A program made the translations under genes and the position numbers. This document shows, piece after piece, positions 17,025-25,300 of a stretch of DNA of 33,190 bases. The DNA lies in NCBI RefSeq assembly GCF_018853815.1, contig NZ_JAAOMP010000037.1:1-33190 (forward strand), written 5' to 3'. Within the stretch, counting starts at the first letter, position 1. Every line of letters starts with the position of its first letter. Origin of the DNA: Acidithiobacillus sulfurivorans (lineage in GTDB: Bacteria; Pseudomonadota; Gammaproteobacteria; Acidithiobacillales; Acidithiobacillaceae). The notes beneath the pieces were generated by a model that made no database searches, was not told the DNA's origin, and saw only the letters and a list, made by a program, of their open reading frames with translations.

Positions 17025-17059
17025 GTGTCTTATAAATTACAACAATAAGTCATGACAAC

Positions 17060-17088
17060 ATTGTGGTCGGGGCCCCCATGAATGTCAA
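17060..17088 (-). promoter_or_regulatory. Candidate sigma-70 promoter of the ketosynthase operon
   Basis: On the - strand a perfect -35 box TTGACA (17083-17088) and a -10 box CACAAT (17060-17065) are separated by 17 bases. It lies about 36 bases upstream of the ketosynthase start. The spacer contains the palindrome GGGGCCCC (17069-17076), which could be a regulator contact or could simply reduce basal opening. Confidence 0.5.
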
Positions 17089-17578
17089 ACCGGTTTAATC
17101 GTTCACCAAGAACCGAAATTTGAGGTGGACATATCTTGATAGGGCGATAATCTAGGGTATTTGTACATTATTTTTCTGCGCGAGCTGGTGCTCTACCTGC
17201 CTGACTAGAAAAGCGGAGCCTGGTGCAACGAAGTCAACGGGTAAGTGACTTGTGATTTTTATGTGGTAGGCTATAGTTTTTCGCAGGTGTTACGGGAAGC
17301 GAAATTGCTGGTTGATGCTGAAGGGGATGTGAGCGACTTGCCGTCCGCCTGGCTTTGTGGATTCAAGGAAGCTGGGAATTTCTTGAACTTCCTCTAGGTA
17401 GAGCGGGTTCTTCGATTATGACGTGCTGTTTGCTGTGCAATATTGCGGAGTTTGGTCGTATAACTCGTTCTCTATCCCTCTTGGAATGAAGTTGGTGTGA
17501 GCGTGATTGTAGGCCATGATTCCATCAGTTTGCAGCGGTGGGTGGCTGATATTGGCGGAGAGGTATGGACCCATTCAA

Positions 17579-17584
17579 TATAAT
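17579..17584 (+). promoter_or_regulatory. Candidate -10 box for the second + strand operon
   Basis: A perfect TATAAT sits 145 bases upstream of the membrane-protein start at 17729. No good -35 box is present at 16-18 bases; TTGGCG is 21 bases away. The match may be fortuitous in a locally AT-rich patch. Confidence 0.3.
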
Positions 17585-17728
17585 AAACTGGCAGCAAGGC
17601 CATGGTGCCCAATGCAATCTGATTCATTTTGAACCGGAAGCTTCAAGCAGAATGGTGCCATGTTATTATTTCGAACAATATTACAGTTGTATTGTTTTGT
17701 GACGGCAGATTCTTGTAAGGCAGAAGGG

Positions 17729-18451
17729 ATGAAATCGCTGCACAATCAATTTGTTCAGTTAAAGCTGTTCTCAGGGAGATTGAAAACTTACTTGGGAATA
17801 GCATTTATGGTATTGATTTTTTTTGTATATCAAATACTCGCCTATCGAGGGGTGTCTTCTGCACATCCAGGGGCTTTTCTTGTCGTTTTTTCTTATCTTC
17901 CTATTATTGTTTTGATTTTAATTATGTTGTGGAAGACCAAATACCGTAACATTGGCTTTGTCGCTATTACCGCCGGGATTTTTGCTTTGTGGCATTATCA
18001 AGCTACTCTGGTGAACTATCTGAGCTGGACGTACATGGTTCAAAGAAGCTGCATTTTCGCACTATCAGCTTTTGTTTTTGGCATCACGTTGCTCCCTGGG
18101 CGTATTCCTATGATCTCCAGAATTGCTGAGTTGGTGCATGGCCCGCTGAATGTAAAAGTGGCGCAGTACACGCGACAGGTGACAATAGCTTGGACCTCTT
18201 TGTTCGGCATCATGACGGTTCTACCATTAATTGTTTTTGAATTTTCACCACATCCTTTATTTTTTTTGATGACCAATGCTATTACTATGGGGCTGGTAGT
18301 TTCTATGATGTTTGCTGAATATACAGTACGTTGCCGCATTATACCGGTAGGCGAACGTGCCGGAATGGTGGAAGCGCTTCACGCTTTTTTCTTATATTCT
18401 GATGATCCTGCTGCGCTGAGCAAAGAAAAGCCGCGCAATGGCAACGGATAA
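17729..18451 (+). CDS. COG4648-type integral membrane protein of the polyene cluster
   Basis: The protein is 240 residues from the ATG at 17729 (AAGG eight bases upstream); an in-frame ATG at 17660 would add 23 residues without a clear ribosome binding site. It is strongly hydrophobic with about six membrane segments (for example YLGIAFMVLIFFVYQILAY, then FLVVFSYLPIIVLILIML). The soluble parts carry ELVHGPL and, near the C terminus, AEYTVRCRIIP. It resembles the COG4648 membrane proteins that occur next to the acyl-ligase in aryl polyene clusters. No catalytic function is known to me. It heads a tightly spaced operon, 17 bases before the AMP-ligase gene. It may anchor or organise the biosynthetic complex at the inner membrane; this is inference. 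Confidence 0.72.
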   Translation: MKSLHNQFVQLKLFSGRLKTYLGIAFMVLIFFVYQILAYRGVSSAHPGAFLVVFSYLPIIVLILIMLWKTKYRNIGFVAITAGIFALWHYQATLVNYLSWTYMVQRSCIFALSAFVFGITLLPGRIPMISRIAELVHGPLNVKVAQYTRQVTIAWTSLFGIMTVLPLIVFEFSPHPLFFLMTNAITMGLVVSMMFAEYTVRCRIIPVGERAGMVEALHAFFLYSDDPAALSKEKPRNGNG

Positions 18452-18468
18452 GGTAACATTCATTATTT

Positions 18469-19842
18469 ATGGATACTCCGGCAACGAATCTTCTTCCACT
18501 GATGACCCACACATCTGCGAACGATATCGTAGCGTTTAGGCATGGTGAAGCGATTACAGCGCGTCAATTTTTGGCGGACGTTGAGCAGATTCGTGCCATG
18601 CTTCTCCCAGGTAAACACGTTCTCAATGTTTGCCATGACCGTTACCGCTTCATGGTGGGGCTCGCCGCAGTCATGACTGCTCATAAAATAAGTCTCCTAC
18701 CATCGACATATACGAACGAAACCATCAATCAGATGCTACGCTTCGCCCCGGATGTGTTTTGCCTCAACGACGCGGATAACGACATCAACTTGCCCCAACT
18801 TTGCCTGTCTGACTTGTCTCCCAAATTGGAGGTCAATAAAAATATACCGATACCTCTTCTTCCAGGGGATTTGCCAGTAGGTTATGTGTTTACATCGGGA
18901 TCTTCTGGAAGTCCTGTACCTCATCTGAAAAGGTGGGCCGCTCTGGTGGGGAGTGCTCGTTCTGAAGCCCAACGGCTGGGCTTGTTTGATGGACGTAAAT
19001 ATACTGTCCTTGGTACGGTGCCGCCTCAACATATGTATGGCTTGGAATCAACGATACTGATTGTTTTGCAAAGTGGAGGAGCCCTCAGCTCGCCACAATA
19101 TTTTTATCCGGCTGATATTGGAGCTGAATTTTCATCGTTGCCACGTCCTCGATTGCTGGTGAGCACCCCTATTCACCTCCGTGCATTACTGAGTGCCAAT
19201 ATTTCATTACCTACCGCCGACTTGCTGGTTTCTGCGACGGCTCCATTACCCCAGGATCTTGCTCAAAAAGCGGAGGCCAGTTTTGAAGCACCGCTGCAGG
19301 AAATTTACGGATCTACTGAAACAGGTTTGATTGCCACCCGGCGGAGTGCACAAACTGATGCATGGACATTATTACCGGGCCTACATTTGACAAAAGAGGC
19401 TGGGCACTTATGGGTTAGGGGAGGGCATTTGGCGCAGAAAACCAAAATCAGTGACAACCTAGAGGTTCTGAATAAGGAACAATTTCTTCTGCAGGGCCGA
19501 GCCGCCGATCTTGTCAATATAGCTGGGAAACGCAGTTCATTGGATTATCTAAATCATCAACTCAACTCCATCCCGGAAGTTCAAGACGGCGTTTTTTTTA
19601 TGCCTGACGATGGTATGCCTGGCAGTGTTAGTCGCTTGATTGCTTTTGTTGTAGCACGTGGGGTAGATGCCCAGTTGATTAACGCAAAATTGCGCGAACG
19701 TATTGATCCGGCTTTTCTTCCGCGCCCCCTGCATATGGTTGATGCCTTGCCGCGTAATAATACGGGTAAACTGCCGCGCGAGGCGCTTCTGGCATTGGTC
19801 ACGGCATACCATAAAAGGGAGAATAATCCTGACACAGCATGA
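18469..19842 (+). CDS. AMP-dependent aryl acid:ACP ligase (ApeH-like)
   Basis: A 457-residue member of the acyl/aryl adenylate-forming enzymes, somewhat shorter than the 500+ residues of typical acyl-CoA ligases. The phosphate loop TSGSSGSPVPHLK is at 142-154, the adenylate motif YGSTETG is at 280-286, the hinge region reads QGRAADLVNIAGKRS, and the catalytic C-terminal Lys is K434 in NNTGKLPR. It should activate the hydroxybenzoate starter with ATP and load it onto the phosphopantetheine arm of the ACP, supplied by the chorismatase encoded at 24272. The 3' end overlaps the next reading frame (dehydratase) by 14 bases. Assignment as ApeH/XanA2-type ligase rests on cluster context; the substrate pocket cannot be read reliably by eye. 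Confidence 0.85.
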   Translation: MDTPATNLLPLMTHTSANDIVAFRHGEAITARQFLADVEQIRAMLLPGKHVLNVCHDRYRFMVGLAAVMTAHKISLLPSTYTNETINQMLRFAPDVFCLNDADNDINLPQLCLSDLSPKLEVNKNIPIPLLPGDLPVGYVFTSGSSGSPVPHLKRWAALVGSARSEAQRLGLFDGRKYTVLGTVPPQHMYGLESTILIVLQSGGALSSPQYFYPADIGAEFSSLPRPRLLVSTPIHLRALLSANISLPTADLLVSATAPLPQDLAQKAEASFEAPLQEIYGSTETGLIATRRSAQTDAWTLLPGLHLTKEAGHLWVRGGHLAQKTKISDNLEVLNKEQFLLQGRAADLVNIAGKRSSLDYLNHQLNSIPEVQDGVFFMPDDGMPGSVSRLIAFVVARGVDAQLINAKLRERIDPAFLPRPLHMVDALPRNNTGKLPREALLALVTAYHKRENNPDTA

Positions 19843-20149
19843 GATACTCCTCAGCTTCCCCGCGACTCATCCGGTATTTTCCGGGCATTTCCCGGGGCAT
19901 CCCATCGTTCCCGGCGTGATGCTGGTTGACGAGGCAATTCATGCCATCGAGTCTGCAATTGGCCAGACTATAATGGCAGGAGGGCAGATTACCGCGTCAA
20001 AATTTTACAGCCCTGTCTCCCCTGGAGATCTGCTGAGTTTACGTTTTGATATAAGGCAGGATAAGACTATCGTTTTTGAGATTTATGAGAATAAAAGAAA
20101 GATTGCCGCAGGAAATCTCAAACCAGCTACAACACTCGACCTCTGCTGA
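19829..20149 (+). CDS. Second hotdog 3-hydroxyacyl-ACP dehydratase (ApeI/FabZ-like), probable CTG start
   Basis: A FabZ-type hotdog protein of about 106 residues. The signature GHFPGHPIVPG contains the catalytic His (His20) and the second acidic catalytic residue is Glu35 in LVDEA. The homologous region begins immediately at TQHEILLSF, and no ATG, GTG or TTG lies nearby in frame. A CTG at 19829 with GGGAG six or seven bases upstream is the best start; the nearest in-frame ATG, at 19703, would place 42 unrelated residues inside the ligase gene. It should work with the ApeP-like enzyme at 14527 in making conjugated double bonds. It is coupled on both sides: 14-base overlap with the ligase and TGATG with the acyltransferase. 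Confidence 0.8.
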   Translation: MTQHEILLSFPATHPVFSGHFPGHPIVPGVMLVDEAIHAIESAIGQTIMAGGQITASKFYSPVSPGDLLSLRFDIRQDKTIVFEIYENKRKIAAGNLKPATTLDLC

Positions 20150-21069
20150 TGTTTGCACGAGACCCGGCGTCAATATCTTCAGATCAGCAAGGCTGGGCAA
20201 GGTCTCCAGAACGTGGCAGCATGACCATGCTACGGTTCATTACCTGGATTTCCCTGAGGTTGGGCCGTCGCTTGGCCCGCCTTATCTTGTATCTGATCGC
20301 CGGATACTTTGTTTTGTTTGCACCAAAAGCCAGGCGGTCATCGCGAGCCTATCTCACACGGGTATTTGGCCGACCGGCACATATTTGGCAGGTTTATCGA
20401 CATTTTTTTTCTTTTGCAGCGACAATCCATGATCGGATTTATTTGCTCAATGATCGTTTTGACTGTTTTGATATATCTTTATACCAACCAGAGGCCGTTG
20501 ATAAAGCTGTTGCGACAGGACGAGGAGTATTACTGCTCGGCGCACATCTCGGTAGTTTCGAGGTATTAAGAGGCGTTGGCCGACAACATATTGATCCCCG
20601 TGTAATTATGGTGATGTATGAAAAAAATGCGCAGCGTATTAATGCCATTCTTTCAGCGGTAAACCCGAATATTGAACAAAATGTTATATCTCCAGGCCGT
20701 GTAGATTCGATGATTTGCGTGCAAAAAGAACTGGAAAATGGTGCCTTGGTTGGGTTGCTCGGAGATCGCTCTTTTGGCAAGGAGAAAATGCAACCAATTC
20801 CTTTTCTGGGTAAACCTGCTTTATGGTCAAATGGTCCCTTACGAATAGCGGCAATATTGCGCAGGCCGGTTTTCTTCATGACCGGGTTATATACTGGACC
20901 GGGGAAATATGAAGTTTTTATAGAGCCATTGGCTGATTTCACTGAGGTCGAGAAAGAAGGAAGGGAGGCGGCACTGCAACAAGCATTAACAAAGTATGTA
21001 GAATTGCTGGATAAATACTGTCATATGGCCCCGTATAACTGGTTTAATTTTTTTGACTTTTGGCAATGA
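20149..21069 (+). CDS. LpxL/HtrB-type lysophospholipid acyltransferase
   Basis: A 306-residue membrane-anchored acyltransferase of the lipid A late-acyltransferase family. After an N-terminal membrane segment (about 45-58) comes the catalytic H(x4)E motif HLGSFE, His133 and Glu138, followed by LLGDRSFG and PIPFLGKPA typical of the family. It would move an acyl chain from ACP to an acceptor on the cytoplasmic face of the inner membrane. Aryl polyene clusters generally contain such a gene, thought to attach the polyene to its lipid anchor. This is the second acyltransferase of the cluster, together with the PlsC-like protein at 12149. The start overlaps the dehydratase stop (TGATG); a later ATG pair near residue 25 is also possible. 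Confidence 0.85.
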   Translation: MFARDPASISSDQQGWARSPERGSMTMLRFITWISLRLGRRLARLILYLIAGYFVLFAPKARRSSRAYLTRVFGRPAHIWQVYRHFFSFAATIHDRIYLLNDRFDCFDISLYQPEAVDKAVATGRGVLLLGAHLGSFEVLRGVGRQHIDPRVIMVMYEKNAQRINAILSAVNPNIEQNVISPGRVDSMICVQKELENGALVGLLGDRSFGKEKMQPIPFLGKPALWSNGPLRIAAILRRPVFFMTGLYTGPGKYEVFIEPLADFTEVEKEGREAALQQALTKYVELLDKYCHMAPYNWFNFFDFWQ

Positions 21070-21093
21070 ATAGAGGAGGTTATTCTGAAGATA

Positions 21094-21792
21094 ATGTCTA
21101 GAGCATTTCGCGGCCTGCTGGATATACAGATCAAAATTATCGCAATATATCCTGAAAGCATTGGCTGCAAGTGTCGGGTTTGGTTGGGAGGATTTTCATT
21201 CCCCTCGGCTACCCAGTATATTCGTTACAGTGTTTTGATTATTATGGCATTCATGGGTTTAAGTGTAATGCTGGCGAGTGACGCGGATGCTGCAGAATGG
21301 AATGTTAATCAACTCATGCAATCTCTGGCACATGCCCAACCTGATCATGCTACGTTTGTCGAAAAAAAATTCCTTAATATTCTGGAAAAACCTATAGAAT
21401 CATATGGAAAAATGCAATTTATTGCTCCAGATGGATTAGAGATGCACACTATTGAGCCAAAAAATGAGGTCATGCTTATCCACGGCGACATACTTAGTAT
21501 TGACCACCATGATATCCACTTGCAAGATCATCCAGAACTGCTTGCATTTGTGGATAGCATTCGTGGTGTATTAACTGGAAACCAGCAGATGCTCGAGCAA
21601 TATTTTTATCTTTTTTTGAAGGGTGATAAAAAAAGTTGGACCTTGACGTTGCGACCCAGACAAAAAAAACTAGCAGGTCTGATTAGATATATTCAAGTTG
21701 ATGGTAGCAATAGTAGTATTACCAGCATTAATACTCTGAAAATGAATAATGATCGTTCGCTGATAACCATCATTTCGTCCGGTACACCGTGA
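21094..21792 (+). CDS. LolA-like outer membrane lipoprotein carrier (ApeL-like)
   Basis: A 232-residue exported protein. A long N-terminal extension precedes a signal sequence (about residues 45-66) ending ASDADA-AEW. The mature part has the LolA-like pattern: NVNQLMQSLAHAQPDHATF, then VEKKFLNILEKPIESYGKMQF and a later DSIRGVLTGN. LolA homologues in aryl polyene clusters pair with an MMPL exporter and are thought to ferry the lipid product across the periplasm. The start is uncertain: GGAGG at 21075-21079 lies 14 bases before the ATG at 21094 but only five before an in-frame CTG at 21085. The stop overlaps the MMPL start (GTGA), so both are translationally coupled. Confidence 0.8.
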   Translation: MSRAFRGLLDIQIKIIAIYPESIGCKCRVWLGGFSFPSATQYIRYSVLIIMAFMGLSVMLASDADAAEWNVNQLMQSLAHAQPDHATFVEKKFLNILEKPIESYGKMQFIAPDGLEMHTIEPKNEVMLIHGDILSIDHHDIHLQDHPELLAFVDSIRGVLTGNQQMLEQYFYLFLKGDKKSWTLTLRPRQKKLAGLIRYIQVDGSNSSITSINTLKMNNDRSLITIISSGTP

Positions 21793-24143
21793 GAAAAATT
21801 CACGGTTTAGTCATCGTGGTCTGGCTGACTGTTTTGTTTGTCGGTGGCGCATTGATCTTGACGGCCAAATTTTCAGCCAGTCTTTCGGAATTTATGCCTC
21901 AGTCTCCAACCGCACAGCAAGCGGTTCTGAATGAACAATTACTGCATGGTATTTTGTCACGCCAAATCATGATTGAGATTAATGGCGGTGACGCTTCCAC
22001 CCGTGCCAAAATTTCCAATGAGATTGTCAAGAAATTGCAGCGGAACGCGGCATTTTTCTCGGTTAGCAATGGCAGCAGCAATGATGATGCCAATATTTTC
22101 CATTATTTTTTTTCTCATCGCTATCTGCTGAGTCCTAGCGTCAACTCGCAACTTTTTACAGTGGCTGGTTTACATAAAGCTATAGAAAATTCCATTAATA
22201 TGTTGGCTACACCGGGCGGGGAAATGGTCCAATCACTGTTTCCGAGTGATCCTACTGGGGCCACAGTGCAACTGATTCAATCCCTGGGGCGTGTTGCAAG
22301 ACCAATGACACAAGAAGGAGTCTGGTCTTCTCGTTCGGGTCAGAGTGCTTTGATATTGGCGCAGACCCGGGCCTCTGGTTCTGACATGGATGCTCAGCAG
22401 GCTGCGATTAATAGCATCAGATTGGCCTTTGCCAAAACCAAGAAAGAGGCGGGTTCGTTAGCCGCAAACACTTCCTTAATGATGACTGGGGTTGGAGTAA
22501 TTTCGGTGGCCTCCCGTGATACCATCGTTCATGCCGCTGAGATAATGTCCGCCATCAGCATGACGCTTATCACGATATTGCTCTTGTTTGTTTACCGTTC
22601 TGCGTTTGTGTTGGTTTTAGGTCTCATACCGGTATTTTCTGGTGTCATTGTCGGGATTGCTGCGGTGGCTCTTGGTTTTTCCGTTGTTTACGATATCACT
22701 ATGGGGTTCGGCACCGCTTTAATTGGAGAAGCAGTAGATTATTCTATTTATTTTTTCGTGCAATCTGGCCAGACAGAAAAAAATACAGAAGAATGGATAC
22801 GCAACTATTGGCCGACAATAAAATTGGGAGTATTCACCTCAGTCATAGGTTTTTTCAGTCTGCTGTTTTCTAATTTACCTGGGTTAGCGCAAATTGGTCT
22901 ATATGCAATTGCTGGTCTCCTTACTGCGGCGACTGTTACCAGGCTGATCTTGCCAATCCTGCAGCCTAGTCATCTTAAGGTGCGGGATTTAAGCGATATT
23001 GGCGAATATTTGCTGCGCTGGAAAAGGGCTCTTTTTATTCTTAGGCCCGGTATTGTCTTGATGTTGATAGTTGCTTGTGTTGTCCTTGTCAGCCATCATG
23101 ATAATATCTGGGATTATAAACCAGATGCTCTGAGTCCGGTCCCGGCGGCTGCGCAAAAACTTTACGCACGACTGCGCGCTGATTTGGGGGTATCTGGAAG
23201 CGGTTATCTGGTTGTTGTTTCAGGGCCCACGATTAACGCCACGTTGTTGACAGCTGAAAAGGCTGGAATTGCCTTACAGGGCCTGGTTGAAAATGATGTG
23301 ATTGCAAGTTATCAAAGCCCTGTCAGATATCTCCCAAGCATTACCATGCAACAAGAGCGGCAAGCAGCAATTCCACCGCAAACGCAATTGGCAAAGCGAT
23401 TGCATGAGGCTTTAATAGGCCTGCCGGTAAAGGCTTCCCTGTTTACACCATTTATCCACGAGGCTGAAGTGCAACGTACATGCGCACCCTTAAAACTTGC
23501 CGATCTGCATGGCACCAGCATTGGTATGGTGGTTAACAGCATGCTTGTTCACCATGGTAAAGGATGGCAGGCCATTTTACCGATCAAGGCACCTGCATCA
23601 GGGATTGTGAATACCCAGCGCATACGTAGCAGTCTTGCCCGGCAACATATCAAAGACGCCATGCTCATTGATTTATCTGACTCATCAGATCAATTGTATA
23701 AAGGTTATCTCACAAATGTGGTTAAACTGTCATTAGCCGGTGTGGTTCTTATCGTGGCGCTTTTATTGTTTGTATTACGTTCCGTAGTTCGAGTTTTTAG
23801 AATAATGTTACCGCTAACAGCCTCCGTACTGATCGTATCTGCAGGATTTGTCTTGTGCGGACATGAACTTAATATCATGAATCTAATTGGGCTGATGCTG
23901 ATTGTTGCCATCGGGTCAAACTATGCAATATTTTTTGATCAGGCTGATAGGCATGGTCAGGGAGAAATTACTTCGTGTACACTCGCCTCTCTGGTTATCG
24001 CCAATACTGCTACCATTATGGGATTCGCGCCACTCGCTTTTTCCGGGGTGCCTGTTCTTCAGGCCATCGGTGCCACTGTTGCTCCAGGTGTTTTTCTAGC
24101 ACTGTTGTTCTCTGCAAGTTTTTCCCAACGTCAAACATTTTGA
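21789..24143 (+). CDS. MMPL/RND-family lipid exporter (ApeM-like)
   Basis: A 784-residue inner-membrane transporter with a GTG start overlapping the LolA-like gene. Its layout is that of MMPL exporters: one N-terminal membrane segment (about 6-27), a periplasmic domain (about 30-240), five membrane segments with the proton-relay region GFGTALIGEAVDYSIYFF, a second periplasmic domain (about 420-620), then a C-terminal five-segment block with the matching relay region LIVAIGSNYAIFFDQ. The first relay has Asp in the expected GxxxDY place; the second reads SNY. Such proteins occur with LolA partners in aryl polyene and xanthomonadin clusters and are thought to extract the pigment lipid for delivery to the outer membrane. 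Export role is inferred from this context. Confidence 0.87.
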   Translation: MRKIHGLVIVVWLTVLFVGGALILTAKFSASLSEFMPQSPTAQQAVLNEQLLHGILSRQIMIEINGGDASTRAKISNEIVKKLQRNAAFFSVSNGSSNDDANIFHYFFSHRYLLSPSVNSQLFTVAGLHKAIENSINMLATPGGEMVQSLFPSDPTGATVQLIQSLGRVARPMTQEGVWSSRSGQSALILAQTRASGSDMDAQQAAINSIRLAFAKTKKEAGSLAANTSLMMTGVGVISVASRDTIVHAAEIMSAISMTLITILLLFVYRSAFVLVLGLIPVFSGVIVGIAAVALGFSVVYDITMGFGTALIGEAVDYSIYFFVQSGQTEKNTEEWIRNYWPTIKLGVFTSVIGFFSLLFSNLPGLAQIGLYAIAGLLTAATVTRLILPILQPSHLKVRDLSDIGEYLLRWKRALFILRPGIVLMLIVACVVLVSHHDNIWDYKPDALSPVPAAAQKLYARLRADLGVSGSGYLVVVSGPTINATLLTAEKAGIALQGLVENDVIASYQSPVRYLPSITMQQERQAAIPPQTQLAKRLHEALIGLPVKASLFTPFIHEAEVQRTCAPLKLADLHGTSIGMVVNSMLVHHGKGWQAILPIKAPASGIVNTQRIRSSLARQHIKDAMLIDLSDSSDQLYKGYLTNVVKLSLAGVVLIVALLLFVLRSVVRVFRIMLPLTASVLIVSAGFVLCGHELNIMNLIGLMLIVAIGSNYAIFFDQADRHGQGEITSCTLASLVIANTATIMGFAPLAFSGVPVLQAIGATVAPGVFLALLFSASFSQRQTF

Positions 24144-24271
24144 TTCTAAAATCATTGTGGATGATTCTGTTCTGGGCGGCGCTGATTTTTGAAGGGGAGT
24201 CATCCCGCCTGCGCTTGTGTTATTTTTAACTGGTACTACTTGTACTACATGCCTTGAAGGATTTGTAATGT

Positions 24272-25300
24272 ATGAATGAGCCGTTGCAACTTGAATGGAT
24301 CAGTACCGAAATTTTGCTGCGTCGACCCAAAGATTATCTGTCTCATGTGCTGGGTATTGTGCATTATGGTCCAAATGAAGTTCACCGTGGACTTAGAGAA
24401 CTCGACATCCCCATTTCTTTTGTCAACGTCCCGGTTTTAGGTCATGGCGATGGTATTTGTGAATTGTGGTGGTCGCAGCAAAAAGTGCGAACGGCGAGTC
24501 ACGGGCCAATTTCCTGGAGAGCCAATGAATCCTTACTGTTTCTGACGGTGGAAATCGGTAATGCTGAACAATGTTTGCAGGACGCGACACGAGATGCCTA
24601 CTGCGCATTGCTTGCCGAAATAAATGCTCTTGGCTATCCGCATTTGCTGAGAGTCTGGAACCACATTGGTGATATAAACGATGATTCCACTGGCCTTGAA
24701 CGTTACCGACAGTTCAATATGGGTAGACAAGAAGCTTTTATGGCTAGCAACTGGTCAGTAATTAATGTTGCACCACCAGCGGCCAGCGCGCTGGGCGCGC
24801 AGCGCAATACCCCTTTGGCATTGTTCGCACTGGCTTCGCATCATGCGCCACTGGCAATTGAAAACCCTCGTCAAATAAGCGCTTATGATTATCCTCAAAA
24901 TTATGGACCCTGCCCGCCTACCTTTTCTCGTGCCAGCCTGATTGATCTGGATGGACCGACCCTGTTTATATCTGGCACAGCAAGTATTGTGGGTCACCAA
25001 AGTATGCACCCCGATAATTGTCGTGAACAAATTCGCGAGACCTTGCGAAACATAGAGGCACTGCTCGGCGAAGTTCGGTGTTCCCATGGTGTTGACTGGG
25101 AACTTGCCAACTTGCAATTCAAGGCTTATTTGCGGAATGGTGCTGATCTTTGGATGTTTCGCGAGGAAATGGATCAAATAGTTGGTAAAGAAGTAAATTG
25201 CTTGATTATCCAGGCGGATATATGCCGTCGCGACCTTTTGGTTGAAATAGAAGCAGTTGCTTTGCCTTGCACAAGCACGCTTGAACAACGCTACAGATGA
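24272..25300 (+). CDS. Chorismatase (XanB2/Hyg5/FkbO family), hydroxybenzoate synthase
   Basis: A 342-residue chorismatase of typical length. Conserved segments include RVWNHIGDIND (127-137), the substrate-binding FNMGRQEAF (148-156), ENPRQISAYDYP (197-208), FISGTASIVGH (232-242) and the C-terminal LLVEIEA, which holds the acidic residues (E325/E327) where the family's catalytic Glu is found. The enzyme splits chorismate into pyruvate plus 3-hydroxybenzoate (Hyg5), a dihydroxycyclohexadiene acid (FkbO), or both 3- and 4-hydroxybenzoate (XanB2). In this cluster it would supply the aryl starter, as XanB2 does for xanthomonadin in Xanthomonas. GAAGG lies 11 bases before the ATG. It lies 128 bases after the exporter gene. 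Which subtype it is cannot be settled by eye. Confidence 0.88.
   Translation: MNEPLQLEWISTEILLRRPKDYLSHVLGIVHYGPNEVHRGLRELDIPISFVNVPVLGHGDGICELWWSQQKVRTASHGPISWRANESLLFLTVEIGNAEQCLQDATRDAYCALLAEINALGYPHLLRVWNHIGDINDDSTGLERYRQFNMGRQEAFMASNWSVINVAPPAASALGAQRNTPLALFALASHHAPLAIENPRQISAYDYPQNYGPCPPTFSRASLIDLDGPTLFISGTASIVGHQSMHPDNCREQIRETLRNIEALLGEVRCSHGVDWELANLQFKAYLRNGADLWMFREEMDQIVGKEVNCLIIQADICRRDLLVEIEAVALPCTSTLEQRYR

Larger units (their letters stand above)
17025..17728. other. Long non-coding gap between the divergent operons
   Basis: About 700 bases separate the ketosynthase operon and the second + strand operon, unusually long for this compact cluster. The left end holds the ketosynthase promoter. 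A 50-codon open frame with GTG start at 17245-17397 has ordinary amino-acid composition but no family I recognise. From about 17415 to 17580, short frames interrupted by stops read LFAVQYC... and ...SLQRWVADIGGEVW, vaguely like the N-terminal helix-turn-helix of an IS6-type transposase. This may be decayed coding sequence. A TATAAT at 17579-17584 may be the -10 box for the downstream operon. Confidence 0.4.

Noticed and set aside
17245-17397. 50-codon GTG-started frame in the central gap
   Set aside because: No recognisable domain and weak ribosome binding site; kept only as part of the gap description.
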